A stretch of 64,000 bases of DNA from Glomus cerebriforme (lineage: Eukaryota > Glomeromycota > Glomeromycetes > Glomerales > Glomeraceae). Below are positions 39,456 through 52,800 of the stretch, piece after piece. The DNA is taken from the NCBI GenBank assembly GCA_003550305.1, contig QKYT01000029.1:110191-174190 (forward strand). Direction: 5' to 3'. Made by a program: the position numbers and the translations under genes. Position 1 is the first letter of the stretch. Each line of letters opens with the position of its first letter. Under the pieces are notes generated by a model that saw only the letters and a program-made list of their open reading frames with translations, made no database searches and was not told the origin of the DNA.

Positions 39456-39928
39456 GATTTTTTTTTAAAATTTTCTCAAAAAAAATTTCAATGTATTTAT
39501 TGACGAGAAAATTAATTATTATATTAATGAGTTAAAAATTAAGTAATATGTGGCGTAATTATACGTCATCATTATTTCACTAATACGCCAACACCATAAA
39601 AGTGAAAACGGTTAATACTTAAATTTAGTTATGTTGAATATTATCTATGAAATAAGCTACATACTAAAAAATATATCACAAAAAAGTTTTTTTTTTAAAA
39701 AAAAGTAATAATTTATATTGAATGAATAAAAAAAATTCTAAACATCATTAATTGAAGAAAGGGCTACATTTTACTAAACCTGAATCAAAACTATTCTTTA
39801 TTTAAAATCCAATCTACTTGTAAAAAATGTTTTATACAACACCCCTAAAAATAAATATAAATAATATAATATTTATTAATTATTCGAAATAATAATATTA
39901 ATAATAAATTTCAACATTAAATCATTAT
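39456..39928. other. Intergenic spacer
   Basis: AT-rich, with T10A8 at 39687-39704. It carries the promoter of the small mitochondrial-type gene and the 3' flank of ERD2. Confidence 0.5.
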
Positions 39929-41002
39929 TTATACTGACTGAGGTAATTCGAATTTTTTTCCGTGTAATACTCTGTAATAGAAAATTGTAAGTAAACTTGT
40001 ATATAATAAAATTTACACTTGACATGTTCAATACTTACTTTGTGTAATAAATATAAAAGAAGTCACTATATAAAGCAGTTTGAACAGCACCAGCAATCCA
40101 TGAAATTTTATCAACATGACTTTCAGTTACGAATCTCCATAACCAATTAATCAAATACAAAGCTCTATATCCTCCTAGCGCAAATAAATAATGCGTAGTA
40201 ATTGTTTCTGCTTCTCCTGTACGGCTCAACATAAACAATTGTGGGAGAATCGCGACTGATTCAAGATAAATCGAAAATTGCCATAAAATCTTTAATCCGA
40301 AAATTGAATCGAAAAAAAAATTAGTTTTCATTGTCAAAATATACATGTAAAAAAACTTCAAAAGTTAATTTACCTCCATAAGTACAAAATCACTAAAAAT
40401 TAGAGCCAATAACAAACTCCCTCCCAATAAAAACTCTACTCTAAAAGTATCCAAATTTGGATCATATGTAGCTCGGAATTTAAATTTCATTAAATACAAA
40501 ATATAAATTGATGTTGCAATAAAAAATATTTTCATCGATGTATTATATAATGAAATAAAAGCTGTAAATAAATCGAGATATCTAGTGACAAATACAATAG
40601 AATAAAGTAATTGGGATTTAAAAGAGATACCTATAAAAAGATAATAATCATTAAAAAAAATTATCCTTTTTTATTAATTAACAAAATATACATTGTTATT
40701 TTTCTTGAATGCAAATAAAAAATGGCTAGATCATATTTTTAAAAAAAGGTTTCAATTTTCTAAACGATACTACTATAGGACTTTTTTGAATAAACGAGTT
40801 TAGACTTCATATGAAATTTTCAATAAATGAATTAAGTAGTTTGATCCCATTAAATATTCATTTAAAATCCACATAAATTCCTTTAAGAAATTTCAATAAA
40901 ATCAAACTTACCAGAACATGATCGCGTCTTTTGAATTTTTAATAATAGAATAAAAATAGACGCTAAATGCATTAAATCTGCTACAAGTCGAAAAATATTC
41001 AT
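39929..41002 (-). CDS. ERD2: ER lumen protein-retaining (KDEL) receptor
   Basis: Four exons, 40912..41002, 40374..40630, 40039..40289 and 39929..39971, give 213 aa, the usual length. The sequence opens [20 protein letters not shown] and carries the family signatures [57 protein letters not shown] and [20 protein letters not shown]. About seven hydrophobic helices fill the chain. It ends in KKFELPQ, the short cytosolic tail region. The receptor binds HDEL/KDEL-type ligands in the Golgi and returns them to the ER in COPI vesicles. The last coding exon is only 43 nt. Confidence 0.96.
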
Positions 41003-41387
41003 CTTAACTTATTATCTTTTAAATAGAAGTTTATATAATAAAATATTTAAATTTTCAATAAAAAAAAAGATGCTTATGTCGAATTCAGAAAAAAGGAAAA
41101 AAGTAAGTAGTTTTGGAATGAATGATTTTGTATGATGATCTTTTTTATAAATTCTCAATTATGATGCCATAGAGATTATCCAATAATTTATTAGCAAATC
41201 GCAAATTCTTATTTGACAACAAATTATAAGTCAATCTGGTTTTAACAAATTTTACTTATCAAAAAAAAAAAAAAAAAAGGAAAAAACTAAAAGCTTTAAA
41301 TATCATGCCATCTTTTTTAATGATCATTCATCAAATTTACATTAAAAACTAAATATTCAGAAAGATTATAGTCTCGAAAATTATTTA

Positions 41388-41948
41388 TTAAGAATCAAGA
41401 TTAACGGGAAAATTTCCTTCTTCTCTTTGAGTATCCCATTTTGAAATCTAAATGTTTTAAAAAAAAATCATTAATAAAAAAAAAATTAAATTTTTTTAAA
41501 TTAAAAATATGGTTAAAAAAAACAATTATCTAAAACAGACTTGTTTAATAATCTAATAGATAAATGTGAGTTGTTTTTCCTTTGGACACTTACAAAATCA
41601 TTAGGACACAGACTATGATAAGCTCTAAAGAATTGTTGACAAGGAGCAAAATCTTCTCCACGTGCTTTAATACATTTAAAGTAGTCTACATAATTTTGCC
41701 AACAATGTTTAGTTTGATTAGTATTTGGAAAGCGAGCGTCAAAGCCGGCTAGAAAGAAAATTAATAAATCAATTAGCCTTAAAAAATCGGTTAATTTTAA
41801 TTTAATATTGGAAATAGTTCAATTATATAGTTACCAGTACGAATAGTAATAGTCTTAGTTTCGGTTTCGCTGTTATAGAATTTATACAATTATTACGAGA
41901 GAATAAAGTATAACATTAGATTCTTCTAAATACATACTTATCGGACAT
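41388..41948 (-). CDS. COX12: Cytochrome c oxidase subunit 6B
   Basis: Four exons, 41938..41948 (11 nt), 41835..41869, 41594..41748 and 41388..41447, encode 86 aa. The protein has the family core TAGFDARFPNTNQTKHCWQN. Four cysteines follow as a CX9C / CX10C coiled-coil-helix pair: HCWQNYVDYFKCIK and FAPCQQFFRAYHSLCP. It ends ISKWDTQREEGNFPVNLDS. Such proteins are oxidised by the Mia40 system in the intermembrane space and join complex IV at its dimer face. The very short first exon (Met-Ser-Asp plus two bases) is set by a GTATGT donor and a phase match. Confidence 0.95.
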
Positions 41949-42488
41949 AGTTTCCCAATCGATTGCAAATGTTTTTGATAAATGAGGAGAAAATTATTTT
42001 ATAAAACTATGTACGACTGTGATCACCTGTGCCGCATTATTGTTGTTTTGAACCAATCATATTTAAGGAAAGGAGATGCTCAAAATGAAACTGCCAACCT
42101 GCGTTTCGAATTTGTCGATTCCGTTGTTCCTGTCCACCAAATACTATCCGTTTTTTTTTGAGGTATATTAATAAGTATTTTAAATGTGAAAATCAAAAAG
42201 TAATGACAGTTTTGGTTAATTTGACGGTACATATATTTTGACGGTACATTTATATGCTGCGGCTTGCGGTTTTGAGAATCAGAACCATAAAAAAAATTCA
42301 TTTATTTTTTGATTATATGTATCAGCAGATCTATCTACCTCTACCATAAATAAAATGTCAACGAGATTTTATGAGCCTTCCTTCAATAAAGAGTGAGTCA
42401 TGTTCAACAACTCCAGTTAAAGAGAAATCAGTAAAATCACGATTGGTGATTATTAACTATTACGTGTCAGCCAAAAATAACATAGAAG
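41949..42488. other. Intergenic region upstream of COX12
   Basis: Includes the COX12 promoter and a short direct repeat of TTTGACGGTACAT near 42220-42250. No credible gene. Confidence 0.5.
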
Positions 42489-43830
42489 ATGGATTCAAAT
42501 TATCAATTTAATAATGATATTATAACCGAATATTATATTACATACGCGTTTTATGATAGAAGACTTGATGAATGGGTAAGAGGTGATCAAATTTATACTA
42601 AAAGAGAGATAGATAACACATTACCTAAAAAGAGAAAAATTTGATGAAATTTCTGACACAAAATACCTATTGAAGATTCTCGGGATGATGTTTCCACTAC
42701 TTTTGAAACACCAATAAAAATAAATGTTCATTTTATAGTTCAGAATCACACACATTACAATCAACTTGTAATATTAGTTCAAGTTCTTAAAATAGTAGAA
42801 TCTTTAGCTTCAGGTGGTAATCAATTAAAATATGTGTAAAAATACACATATATCAAGGAAATTCAAATAGGAGAAGATCTGATTGACTCTTGGTATTTTT
42901 CATCACATCCTGAAGAATTTAATGATGCACCTGTTGTATATATTTGTATGTTCTGCTTGAGTTATTACATGAGTGAATTTCAGTTCAAATGTCATAAAAG
43001 GAAATATAATTTACTTCAAACCAAATTTACAAAGATGAAGAAGAGAATATTATTATGTTCGAAATTGATGGGGAGAGACAATAAATTTATTGTCAAAACT
43101 TATGTTTACTTTCAAAGCTTTTTCTTGATCATAAATTACTTGCTTATGATACTTTACCATTTTGATTTTACATATAATGCTTTTACAATGATATTGGGTA
43201 TTGTATGATTGGATATTAAAAAAAATAACATGGATAACTATAACTATTTCGCATGTATTCTTACATTGCCTCAACTAGTGTTCCAATCCGAGGATATCCA
43301 TCATCCGTTTATCCGATCCAGTTGGAAACCGTCATCCATTTATTCGATCCAGTTGGAATTCGCAATCCATTGATCATTAGAGAAATCTGCCAGATAATGG
43401 ATATCTGAAAAATATCCATTAGAAATCCTAGAATGAGGATTATAAAACATTTAATGTTGACAGATAATTTTGGATTGAATCTGTTATTATCTGTCATTCA
43501 AAAAATCTGATCTATTACGGATATCTGTCAAAAAACTGGATAACGGGTAAATGGATTGGAATACTAGACTCAATATCAAAAAAAAGGTTATGGTAGATTC
43601 TTGATAGCATTTTTATATACAATATCAAAAATGCAAGATAAAGTTGGCGCATTTGAGAAACCTTTTCAGATCTTGGTTTAGAGATATTATTAAAAGTTAA
43701 TAAAACAAATGAAGGAATTTCAATTGATGAAATTGCTTATTAAATCAGCTAAAGGATGTTTAACATACTTTACACGATTGGAATTTGTATCTATCTTGTA
43801 TAATTAAATGGATTAATGGAAATTGGTAAG
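42489..43830 (+). pseudogene. MYST-family histone acetyltransferase (Esa1/Tip60-type) pseudogene
   Basis: On the plus strand the parts of an Esa1-like enzyme appear in order but in changing frames. A chromo-barrel piece is ITYAFYDRRLDEWVRGDQIY. Then comes the MYST zinc-finger part: DLIDSWYFSSHPEEF, VVYICMFCLSYY, EFQFKCHKRK. The acetyltransferase core follows as QNLCLLSKLFLDHKLLAYDT in another frame, then CFYNDIGYCMIGY and NYFACILTLP. After an inserted element it resumes with the acetyl-CoA loop region KKGYGRFLIAFLYTISK and EKPFSDLGL, ending near WINGNW. At least four stops or shifts lie outside the insertion. Family enzymes acetylate H4 in the NuA4 complex; this copy cannot. Confidence 0.85.
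43270..43573. mobile_element. 294-bp MITE inserted in the MYST pseudogene, with 5-bp target duplication
   Basis: The element (43275-43568) is bounded by CTAGTGTTCCAATCC and an inverted GGATTGGAATACTAG-type end. CTCAA flanks it on both sides (43270-43274 and 43569-43573). Deleting the element and one CTCAA restores a continuous MYST reading across LTLPQ and QKKGYGR, so the insertion point is exact. Inside are two direct copies of GATCCAGTTGGAA, and several ATCC/GGAT-rich pieces that could fold. It has no coding capacity. Confidence 0.85.
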
Positions 43831-44582
43831 TATTTAAAAAGCATCATATAATTAAAAGCGAGTGCTTTGATAAGTTTTAGGTACCACCAGTCTTCTTGTC
43901 AATTTTTTAATTAAAAGATGGATTGAAAGATGAAAACAGCTGAAATCTGATAATTATAGAAAAAGTTAATGATTAACCAAAGCTTAGATTATATAACATA
44001 AATTATCTATTTAAATTAGGCATTATAATAATATCATTAGATGCTGTTTAATGTAATAAATAATATTTCACGACAACTTTAATCCGTATGTAATCTTATG
44101 GTATCATTATTGCTAAAAGTATATTCATCTACTCACCTACTCTTCATCTAAAATTAAGTAATTATAATAGATTAGATAAATTAAATATAGTACCGTACAG
44201 CACTGACTAAAAGATCCCCCTTTCGCCATACTCCTTAGATAGTGCTATATGGTAATAATGCATTACATTACAATTATTATAATTACATACAACATAGAAC
44301 TTTTATAATAAAAGACTTTAAATAAAATACCAAACTTATTAATTATTTTATTATGAGATAATTTCTAAATCATAATTATCGAATAAATAGAAATTATAAT
44401 AGTTATATCTTAATTATACAGGAATATTTAATACTTTTAAAATTATCATTTTTTTTCTTAAACCAAATGTTTGTAATTTAATAATGTAAACTTAATTCCA
44501 AATATATCAGACATAATAATATATGTATATTTATAAAAAAATCTACAAATAAATAATGATGTTAACTAAACGTATAACAATT
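43831..44582. other. Spacer downstream of NEMF/Rqc2
   Basis: No gene. A possible small hairpin, GCACTGACTAA against TTAGATAGTGC, lies at about 44200-44256 around a GC-richer loop (GATCCCCCTTTCGCC). The rest is AT-rich. Confidence 0.45.
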
Positions 44583-47500
44583 TTAAGTATCTAATATATT
44601 TAAACTAACTGCTTCTTTTGATGCTTCTTTTGCAGCCTTCTTTGCAATTTTTTTATATTGCTCAATATTTGGCGCTGATACTTTACATTTACCCAACATC
44701 ACTAATGTCATTTCTGTATCAGGAATACTTTTTATAAGTTCTTTTTCTCGTGATGTTATTTGTGGATCATTTAAAAAGAATGATATGGCTGTCTTACATG
44801 CTAATGATAAAAGAAAGGTAATGATAAGTATGTAATTACAATGAAACATATTAAATTAAAAGTTATTGATAATATATACATTTTCCTTTTTTCATTGATC
44901 CAGGAGTTAATTTAACCTTATATTTGTACTTTTGTAAAGCACTATATGGTGCACAAACTGGAACAGCAAAAAGTAAGTTATCTTCCAATAATGGTGATCC
45001 TGTTAAAGTATCTAATACTGTTAAACTTTCCTATAATATGTAAATTTAAGTTAATATACCATATAATAATTTTAGAATTAATCACAATTTAATTACCAAA
45101 GTTTCAGGTTCCAGTACAGTAATATTTTCCTCCTTGAGAAGTTGTCGGATTTCTTCGGCTTCTTCTTCATTCTTCACATCGGAAGCCTAAAATTATAATA
45201 AGAAAAACCAAATATTAATAAATATATTTTATGCAACGATAATGAACATTTATACTTACTAATTTTTCCCCATCAAAATCCTCTTGATCAGCTACTGGAT
45301 CCTGTGAAAGGTTATTTTGGGAAGGTGTCAAAATTTGTTCTTTTTCAGTTTTATTTTCCTTAACTGAGTTTGATAAACCTTTGTTTGTAGGTTCTTTCTT
45401 GCTCTTCTTTCCCTTGTTCTTAGGTGCTTTATTTGACTTTTACAATTGAGAATTAATGGTATAATTAAATTAGTTACAGAAATTGAAATATTATATATCT
45501 TAAGATGGTTTTAATAATAATTACTCCAAGTAATTCCATACGAATTGTTCTTTCCTCTTCATCTTGATCAGCATATTTGTCTTTTAGTTTTTTCATTTTT
45601 CCTTTCTTACCACGTGGAACTTGCGTCGATTTTTTCGTTTGCTGATAAAGAATAAAAGTAAATTAGTAAATACACATTTATCAAAAATTACTAAATAAAT
45701 AAAAATAATTATCCACTACTTTTTCTTTATCCTCAATACTTATATCTTTTTTCTTATTGGTTTGTTGGTTACTATCTATTCTTTCAAAGCCGACATCTCC
45801 TTTGATACCTTGTTTTTGTTTTTTCATCATTTTTCTTTCTTTTACCGATATAGGTTTCTTTTTCTATAAACATATAAGAATTTAAATTAATTGAATCAAT
45901 GACATTCAAAAAAAAAAAGAAAGAAAGAAAAATTTATAAATACGTACTGATTTTTCATTACTTCCTTGAACTGATTCAATTTCACCCTGGTCTTCACCAT
46001 ATTCATCTAAATTATATTTATCCCATTGGGACTTATCGATAGTAGTGGCAGATCGCACTTTTTCAGAAGATACATCATCATTAGAATCATCTGAACCTGA
46101 TGACTGTTGCTTTTGTGCAAGCTCTTGCGCCTCTTCTAGTTCGGGAGATCTGTTAGCCTCATCCTCAATCTGATCATGTCCTTTTATACTTTCTAAATCC
46201 AACTCCGTATATTCATTCTTTTCTTTTCTAGCTTTTATTACAAAGATAGTAAAAATGTTAAAATTTTGTTTAGCTGCCCATTATATATTTAAATACTTAC
46301 AAGTCATATCTTTTTCGTTTATATCATTGTCATTAAGTAACACCTCTTTGATATCTTGTCCCTATAAGTTAGGAATTTAATTGATCGTTCGTAAGAATAA
46401 AACCATTTCATAAATAACATACTTCTTTCGGTGCCTGAATATCCTTGTCCGTTTCCTTTTCATTTCTTACTGGGCGACGTTCGTGTAAATGGTTTGGAAT
46501 ACTTTGTTCATCCAATCGGAAGAGCAATCCAAAACCGTACACCAATTGAACGGGGGGTAAGAAATTCTTTTTACCTCTAATCATAAAAGAACCCGTCGTA
46601 AGGTACTCACCGGTCGGAGCGGTTTTGGAAACCTGAAACCAATAATATTAACAAACATTCCCAAAATTTTTGAAAAGTTTGATATTCAACAAACCTGTTC
46701 TGCATGGACCCAATAGGCGCTTGTTATTATTTTAGCCTCCCATGCTTTGCTTTGGCAAACGGACATGACTCCAGCTTGGAAAAGTGTGCTTGGGGGTATT
46801 TGTTGACCCTCATTAGGGTTTTTAATAACTACTGATGCAGCACCATGTAATTCAGCATGAACATACAAGTCACCTACAGAAAAATTATTGAATTAGCAAA
46901 TGAAAAAAACATCCATTAAAAACATTATATAAGAATTACCTTTGCGAAGATATCTTTTTACTAACAGTTCATTTTGTTGCATGTCATGCCCAGCAATAAC
47001 AAGATAATTCTCGGAAGAAATAAACCACACAAATTTTTCAAACCAAAAAGGCTTGCGGATTTTGTTAATAGATGCTGTAATTTTCGTCTCTTTGAGATCT
47101 TGTTTAATTTTCTGTTCGGCACTTTTGAAAGCCTATAGATAAAGATAACATTGTTTATTAGATATATATTTTGATAATGCAAATTTAAATAGAATCTTGG
47201 TTTATTATAATTTCATACTTTATCAGCAGCAGCTAATGTTTTAACTTGTTTAGTTGAAGACTGCTTTTTAATATCATAATACTTTCTGGCATTCGCAAAT
47301 GCAGATAAATTAATGTCAACATCAACTTTCTCTTGTACTGTTGTTGATTGATATGTATTATTTTCATCTTCAGATTCAGTTTCGGAAGAATCGTAGAAAG
47401 CTGCTTCATCTTTTTCATATTCCCTAACAATATATGATTACCACTAAATTTGATATTTGACTATTCAAATTCTCATACTTAAATAGGTTTAATTATAATA

Positions 47501-49427
47501 CCTTAACAATAAGGTAATTTGATTTGTTTCCAATTTAAATCCAGCGATTATTTCTGCTATAGGATTGCCTTTCTTCTTTTCTTCTAATACTAAATTTTCT
47601 AAATCTTTCCAATCCATTGAGGAAGCTATCGCATTTCTTATAACCAAAATCGCTTGATCTACCGTATCCACATTATCCTCAATCAATCTAGCTTTGCGAA
47701 TATTTGATAATTGAGCATTTTGAAGATTCTCAACACGTGAATATTGTTCTTTTTTGATGGCCTCTAATTTCTTTAACGCGGCTTTTTCTTGATTTTTTTG
47801 CTTAAGAGTCAATTTTTGACTTTCTATTGACGAATAATATTCATCAACAGCTATATCAAATGAATCAAATTCTTTGTATGATTTAGATTTATGTTGTTCG
47901 AAAAGAAATGGATTGAATTCGTCATAACTTCATGCAAGGTTAGGTAAGATAAATTAGAAAAGGTCCAATAAATAAAAATTCAACAATGGATAAGAAAAAC
48001 TCACGTCTCCCAATCTTCTTGATGTGAACCATCATCTGTTGTGGAAGATTGTTCTGAATGATGAAGCATGATGATATATCCCTTGATAAATACAAGATAG
48101 TGATAATGTTATTTAATGTCAATTTAATTTAGATGATATATTGCAAATGTACCTTTTGCTTAGTTTTTGCACTCTCTTCTAAAATCCGATCTGCTTCTTT
48201 GAAACCTTTCTCTAATTCAATTAAATGTTCCGAATCTAGAAGAATTTAATTTTTGTCAATATAGAATAAAGGGTTATTACATTAAAAATAATTATCTAAC
48301 CATCAGAAATGTCTATAGTTCCAACTTTCATATTAGGATCTATTTGAGCAAAACGAATCGCGTGCTCAGTCAATGCTTGTCCATAACCTATATATCAAAA
48401 TAAGCGAAAGTATCAATAAAAGATGCAATATAGCAAAAACGAAGAATATATTGTACATCAACATGTAATAATATTATTCAAACGTACTCAATTTAATATT
48501 TAAAACCTTCCTTAATGATTCCTTAGCTTCTTTATTAGATGTAGTAACTAACGCTTTTTGTAATCGCGATCGTGTTACTGGCTCAGTAACACGCGCCACA
48601 GCACTAACATCGTATGTTTGACCAACTGCCATTTTCTCATTTTCTTTAGGCTGGACTACACGTAACAAAGTCAAAATGTTGTAATCATGATCGGTAAAAA
48701 TAATATTACCCTATCCATTATTTCAAGATAATGATTATTATTAGTTCTTAAATGACAAATGTACATCTGATTTAATTAGATTTAAGGGAAAAAACATGAA
48801 TGTAAGTTAAATTACCGATGCGTAAAATTCAGCTATAATATGGTATGTGGTGCCTTCTCCAACACCAGCAAATTCAAAATCAACAATTCTATCAACACCA
48901 AGTTGTCTGACGTTGGTCAATCTTCTTGTTCTAATGTGTTTTCGCAACTTATTAAAAGATCACGTGATCTCATTAATTGAATGCTTTAAATTAAATAACG
49001 ATTTCTAGGGCTTTAATTGTGTACTATAGATAATACCTTTATACAAAAAGGCGATGGAGTCATCGACTTATCACGAGAATATTGTGTTGTATGAATTCGA
49101 ATTCCAGATTCAATCAACAAAAGTTCCTTTTTGTCTGGCTTAATTGATTCAAAACATTAGGTTTTGTCAATGCAAATGTTGAAAAAATACACCCCTTAAT
49201 ATAGATCAGAAATGCAATTGAGTAAGCACCTTTGAAAATTTGAAAAGATAAGTTTTTGGGTTAATGTCGTAGATATTCTGTAACCTAAGGCCAACAATCC
49301 TATAATAATTAAAAAGAAATATTAATATCACTAGATAGCCAAATTTTATGATCCGAAGTCTCATATACCTTTCTTTCAAATCGGATACTGTCGCACGGAC
49401 GTCGAGTGCTGAAAATCTTTGTTTCAT
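44583..49427 (-). CDS. RQC2: Ribosome quality control factor NEMF/Rqc2
   Basis: I can follow 21 exons in phase from 49427 to 44583 (the first six are 49369..49427, 49230..49299, 49037..49138, 48816..48947, 48488..48710, 48301..48387), giving 1095 aa. The NFACT-N domain opens [18 protein letters not shown] and includes [20 protein letters not shown] and VDRIVDFEF. The Asp at position 9 and the DR pair, needed for CAT-tailing in yeast Rqc2, are kept. Next come a coiled coil (residues near [20 protein letters not shown]), the NFACT-R part ([39 protein letters not shown]), a Lys/Glu-rich linker and the C-terminal domain ([16 protein letters not shown]). The protein binds stalled 60S-peptidyl-tRNA and recruits Listerin. 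It is head to head with the ribonucleotide reductase gene. Confidence 0.95.
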
Positions 49428-49812
49428 TTTTAAATTAAGCTTGCGATTAAAACTGAGTAGATTGATAAAGTAAATTACTGAAAACGTATATAGTACTATT
49501 CTGTGTGACATTTCTAGAAACTATCTGTGTCCATAAAATTTCTATCACGTGATATTTACTACTTCCTAACCACCAAAAAACGCCAGCATTATGTCATTCG
49601 GCCAGCATTAAGAAATTAGTAAAAAATGAGGTATATAACTGACTGACATTACGTAACGGCTAATACTTTATGCAGATCAAATTTTGAAATTTTTAAAAAA
49701 AAATTTGCAAGCCTATTAAAGAAATCAAACACATTCTAATTTGTTATATCGTATTCGTTATAAAAGATCCTTCTCTTCCGAAATATTAAAAGTTTTAGTT
49801 CAAAAACTTAAC
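49428..49812. promoter_or_regulatory. Bidirectional promoter of NEMF/RQC2 and RNR1
   Basis: Only 385 bp separate the two start codons. A perfect ATCACGTGAT palindrome is at 49544-49553. The region also has two GCCAGCATTA copies near 49581-49612. The palindrome resembles a bHLH (Cbf1/USF-type) site; its use here is inferred. Confidence 0.55.
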
Positions 49813-52800
49813 ATGTTCGTCTTCAAAAGAGGTTTGTTTTATAGTTTTTTTCAGGCATAAAATATCATTTTTTTTTTAAAAAAAACTTCTTTAATAGATG
49901 GTCGTAAAGAACGCGTTGCCTTCGACAAGGTGTTTATATAACTTTATTTCTAAAAAATTTATATCTTTTGAGGGTTTTAATTTAATTATTTATAAAATTT
50001 TTTAGATTACCGCGCGTATTAACAAATTATGTTACGGATTAGATTTGAACTTTATTGATCCTGTAGCTGTTGCTCAAAAGGTTCGTTAGAGCGCAACCCT
50101 CAATATAATGAAATATTATAGCGAAGAATTTAACTGGCTGATTCGTTATATGATTGGTTACGTCACATCGTTATATTGAGGACTGTCACATGATTAATTT
50201 CTAATGCTGTAATGCCAGCCAAAAAGTGAAAATCGGTCATGATTAACTAATAACGAATTTTGTTAAATATTTTCAAGGTTATTTCAGGAGTTTATCAAGG
50301 TGTTAGCACTGTTGAATTGGATAACTTGGCTGCGGAAACAGCTGCATATATGACAACTAAACATCCGGATTATGCCATCCTTGCTGCTCGTATTGCCGTT
50401 TCTAATATTCATAAAGAAACCAAGAAAGTCTTTTCAAATGTTATTGAAGATCTCTATAATTATGTAAACCCGGAAACAGGAAAATGCGCATCAATGATTT
50501 CTGAAAAAACTTATAATATTGTGATGAAAAATTCTGAAAAACTTAATTCTACGATCATTTATGATAGAGATTATAAGTATAATTATTTTGGATTTAAAAC
50601 TCTTGAAAGATCTTATCTTTTGCGAATATGTGGAAAAGTCGCTGAGCGTCCTCAGCATATGCTTATGCGCGTAGCAATTGGAATTCACGGAGATGATATC
50701 GAAGCTGCTATTGAAACGTATAATTTGATGTCAGAAAAATCCTTTACTCATGCATCTCCAACCTTGTTTAATGCTGGCACGCCTCGACCTCAATTATCAA
50801 GTTGTTTTCTTTTGACGATGAAAGATGATTCAATAGAGGGTATCTATGATACTTTGAAAACATGTGCGATGATTTCTAAAACTGCGGGTGGTATTGGTTT
50901 GAATATTCATAACATTCGTGCATCGGGATCTTATATTGCTGGAACAAATGGATATTCAAATGGAATTATTCCTATGTTACGCGTTTACAACAATACCGCT
51001 AGATATGTTGATCAAGGAGGAAATAAACGTCCAGGCGCGTTCGCTGTTTACTTAGAAACATGGCATCCTGACATTTTTGATTTTATGGATCTAAAAAAAA
51101 ATACTGGAAAAGAAGAAGTTCGTGCACGAGATTTGTTTTACGCACTTTGGATTTCGGATCTTTTTATGAAAAGAGTGGAATCGAACGATGATTGGAGTTT
51201 GTTTGATCCAGCAGAAGCTCCTGGTTTAATGGATGTTTGGGGTGATGAATTCGAAAGGTTATATGAATCATATGAGCATCAAGGACTTGCGAGGAAAACT
51301 GTTAGAGCTCAGAAAGTTTGGACGGCAATTCTAGAATCTCAAATTGAAACGGGTACACCCTATATGCTCTATAAAGATTCTTGTAATCGTAAATCTAATC
51401 AGCAAAATCTTGGAACAATCAAATGCAGCAATTTATGCACTGAGATTGTTGAATATTCAAGTCCAGATGAAGTTGCTGTGTGTAACTTGGCTAGTATAGC
51501 ATTACCCATGTTTGTTGAAAATAAAAACATGTACGATTTCAAGCGCTTACATGAGGTATATTTATTTCTTATTTCTTAAAAATATTTTGTATATAGACCA
51601 AGTTACCATTAAAAAGTTGTCTTTCTAGGTTACAAAAGTTATAACTCGAAATCTTAATAAAATAATCGATATAAATTATTACCCTGTTGAAGAAGCTCGC
51701 AGATCCAACTTTCGTCATCGACCAATTGGTATCGGTGTTCAAGGTACAACATTTTTGTTAAAAACATTCTTTTTATTTAAAATATTTCTTTTTTATTTAT
51801 CAATATAATTATTTGGTTTAAAAGGATTGGCAGATACTTTTCTTGCAATGCGTGTTCCATTCGATTCTTTACGCGCAAAAGAATTGAATAAACAAATATT
51901 TGAGACAATGTACCATGGTGCATTAGAAGCATCATGTGAATTAGCGCAAAAATTTGGTCCATATGAATCTTATCAAGGATCACCCGTTTCGAAAGGCATT
52001 TTACAATATGACATGTGGAAAGTTGAACCTACTGATTTATGGGATTGGGATTTGTTGAAACAAAAAATAGCAAAATTTGGCGTACGAAATTCATTATTAC
52101 TAGCACCAATGCCTACGGCCTCGACTTCACAAATATTGGGTTTCAATGAATGTTTTGAACCTTATACGAGCAACATTTATACGCGACGTGTGCTTGCTGG
52201 TGAATTTCAAATTGTTAATCCTTGGTTATTAAAGGATTTAGTGGATTTAGGCTTATGGAACGATCAAATGAAAAATAGGATAATCGCAGATAACGGAAGT
52301 GTTCAGAAGGGTAAGTTATAGGTTACAAAATCAGGAATTAACAATACACTTATTTATTTATATTTCATAATCGTATAATTGTTGCTAGTTAACGACATCC
52401 CTAATGAACTTAAAGCTTTATATAAAACTACATGGGAAATATCACAAAAAGTTATTATTGATATGGCGGCCGATCGTGGTGCTTTTATTGATCAATCTCA
52501 AAGTCTTAACATACATATTGCGGAACCAAATATTGCAAAACTAACCAGTATGCATTTGTAAGTATAAAAATATAATTTCCGTGTTATACATATATAATCA
52601 TTCACTAGTATAAAAATTAAATTTGTTTATTTGTTAAGTTATGGATGGAAGAAAGGTCTGAAAACGGGCATGTATTATCTAAGAACTAAGCCTGCCGCGG
52701 ATGCCATTAAAGTAAGTTGTCACAAATAAAATCTTCTAATCAATGCTTATAATGATACTAATTAACTGATATTTCAATTTTTAAGTTTACTGTTGACCAA

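Noticed and set aside
44195..44260. Hairpin around GATCCCCCTTTCGCC as a structured RNA
   Set aside because: The stem is short and imperfect, and no known RNA family is recognised.
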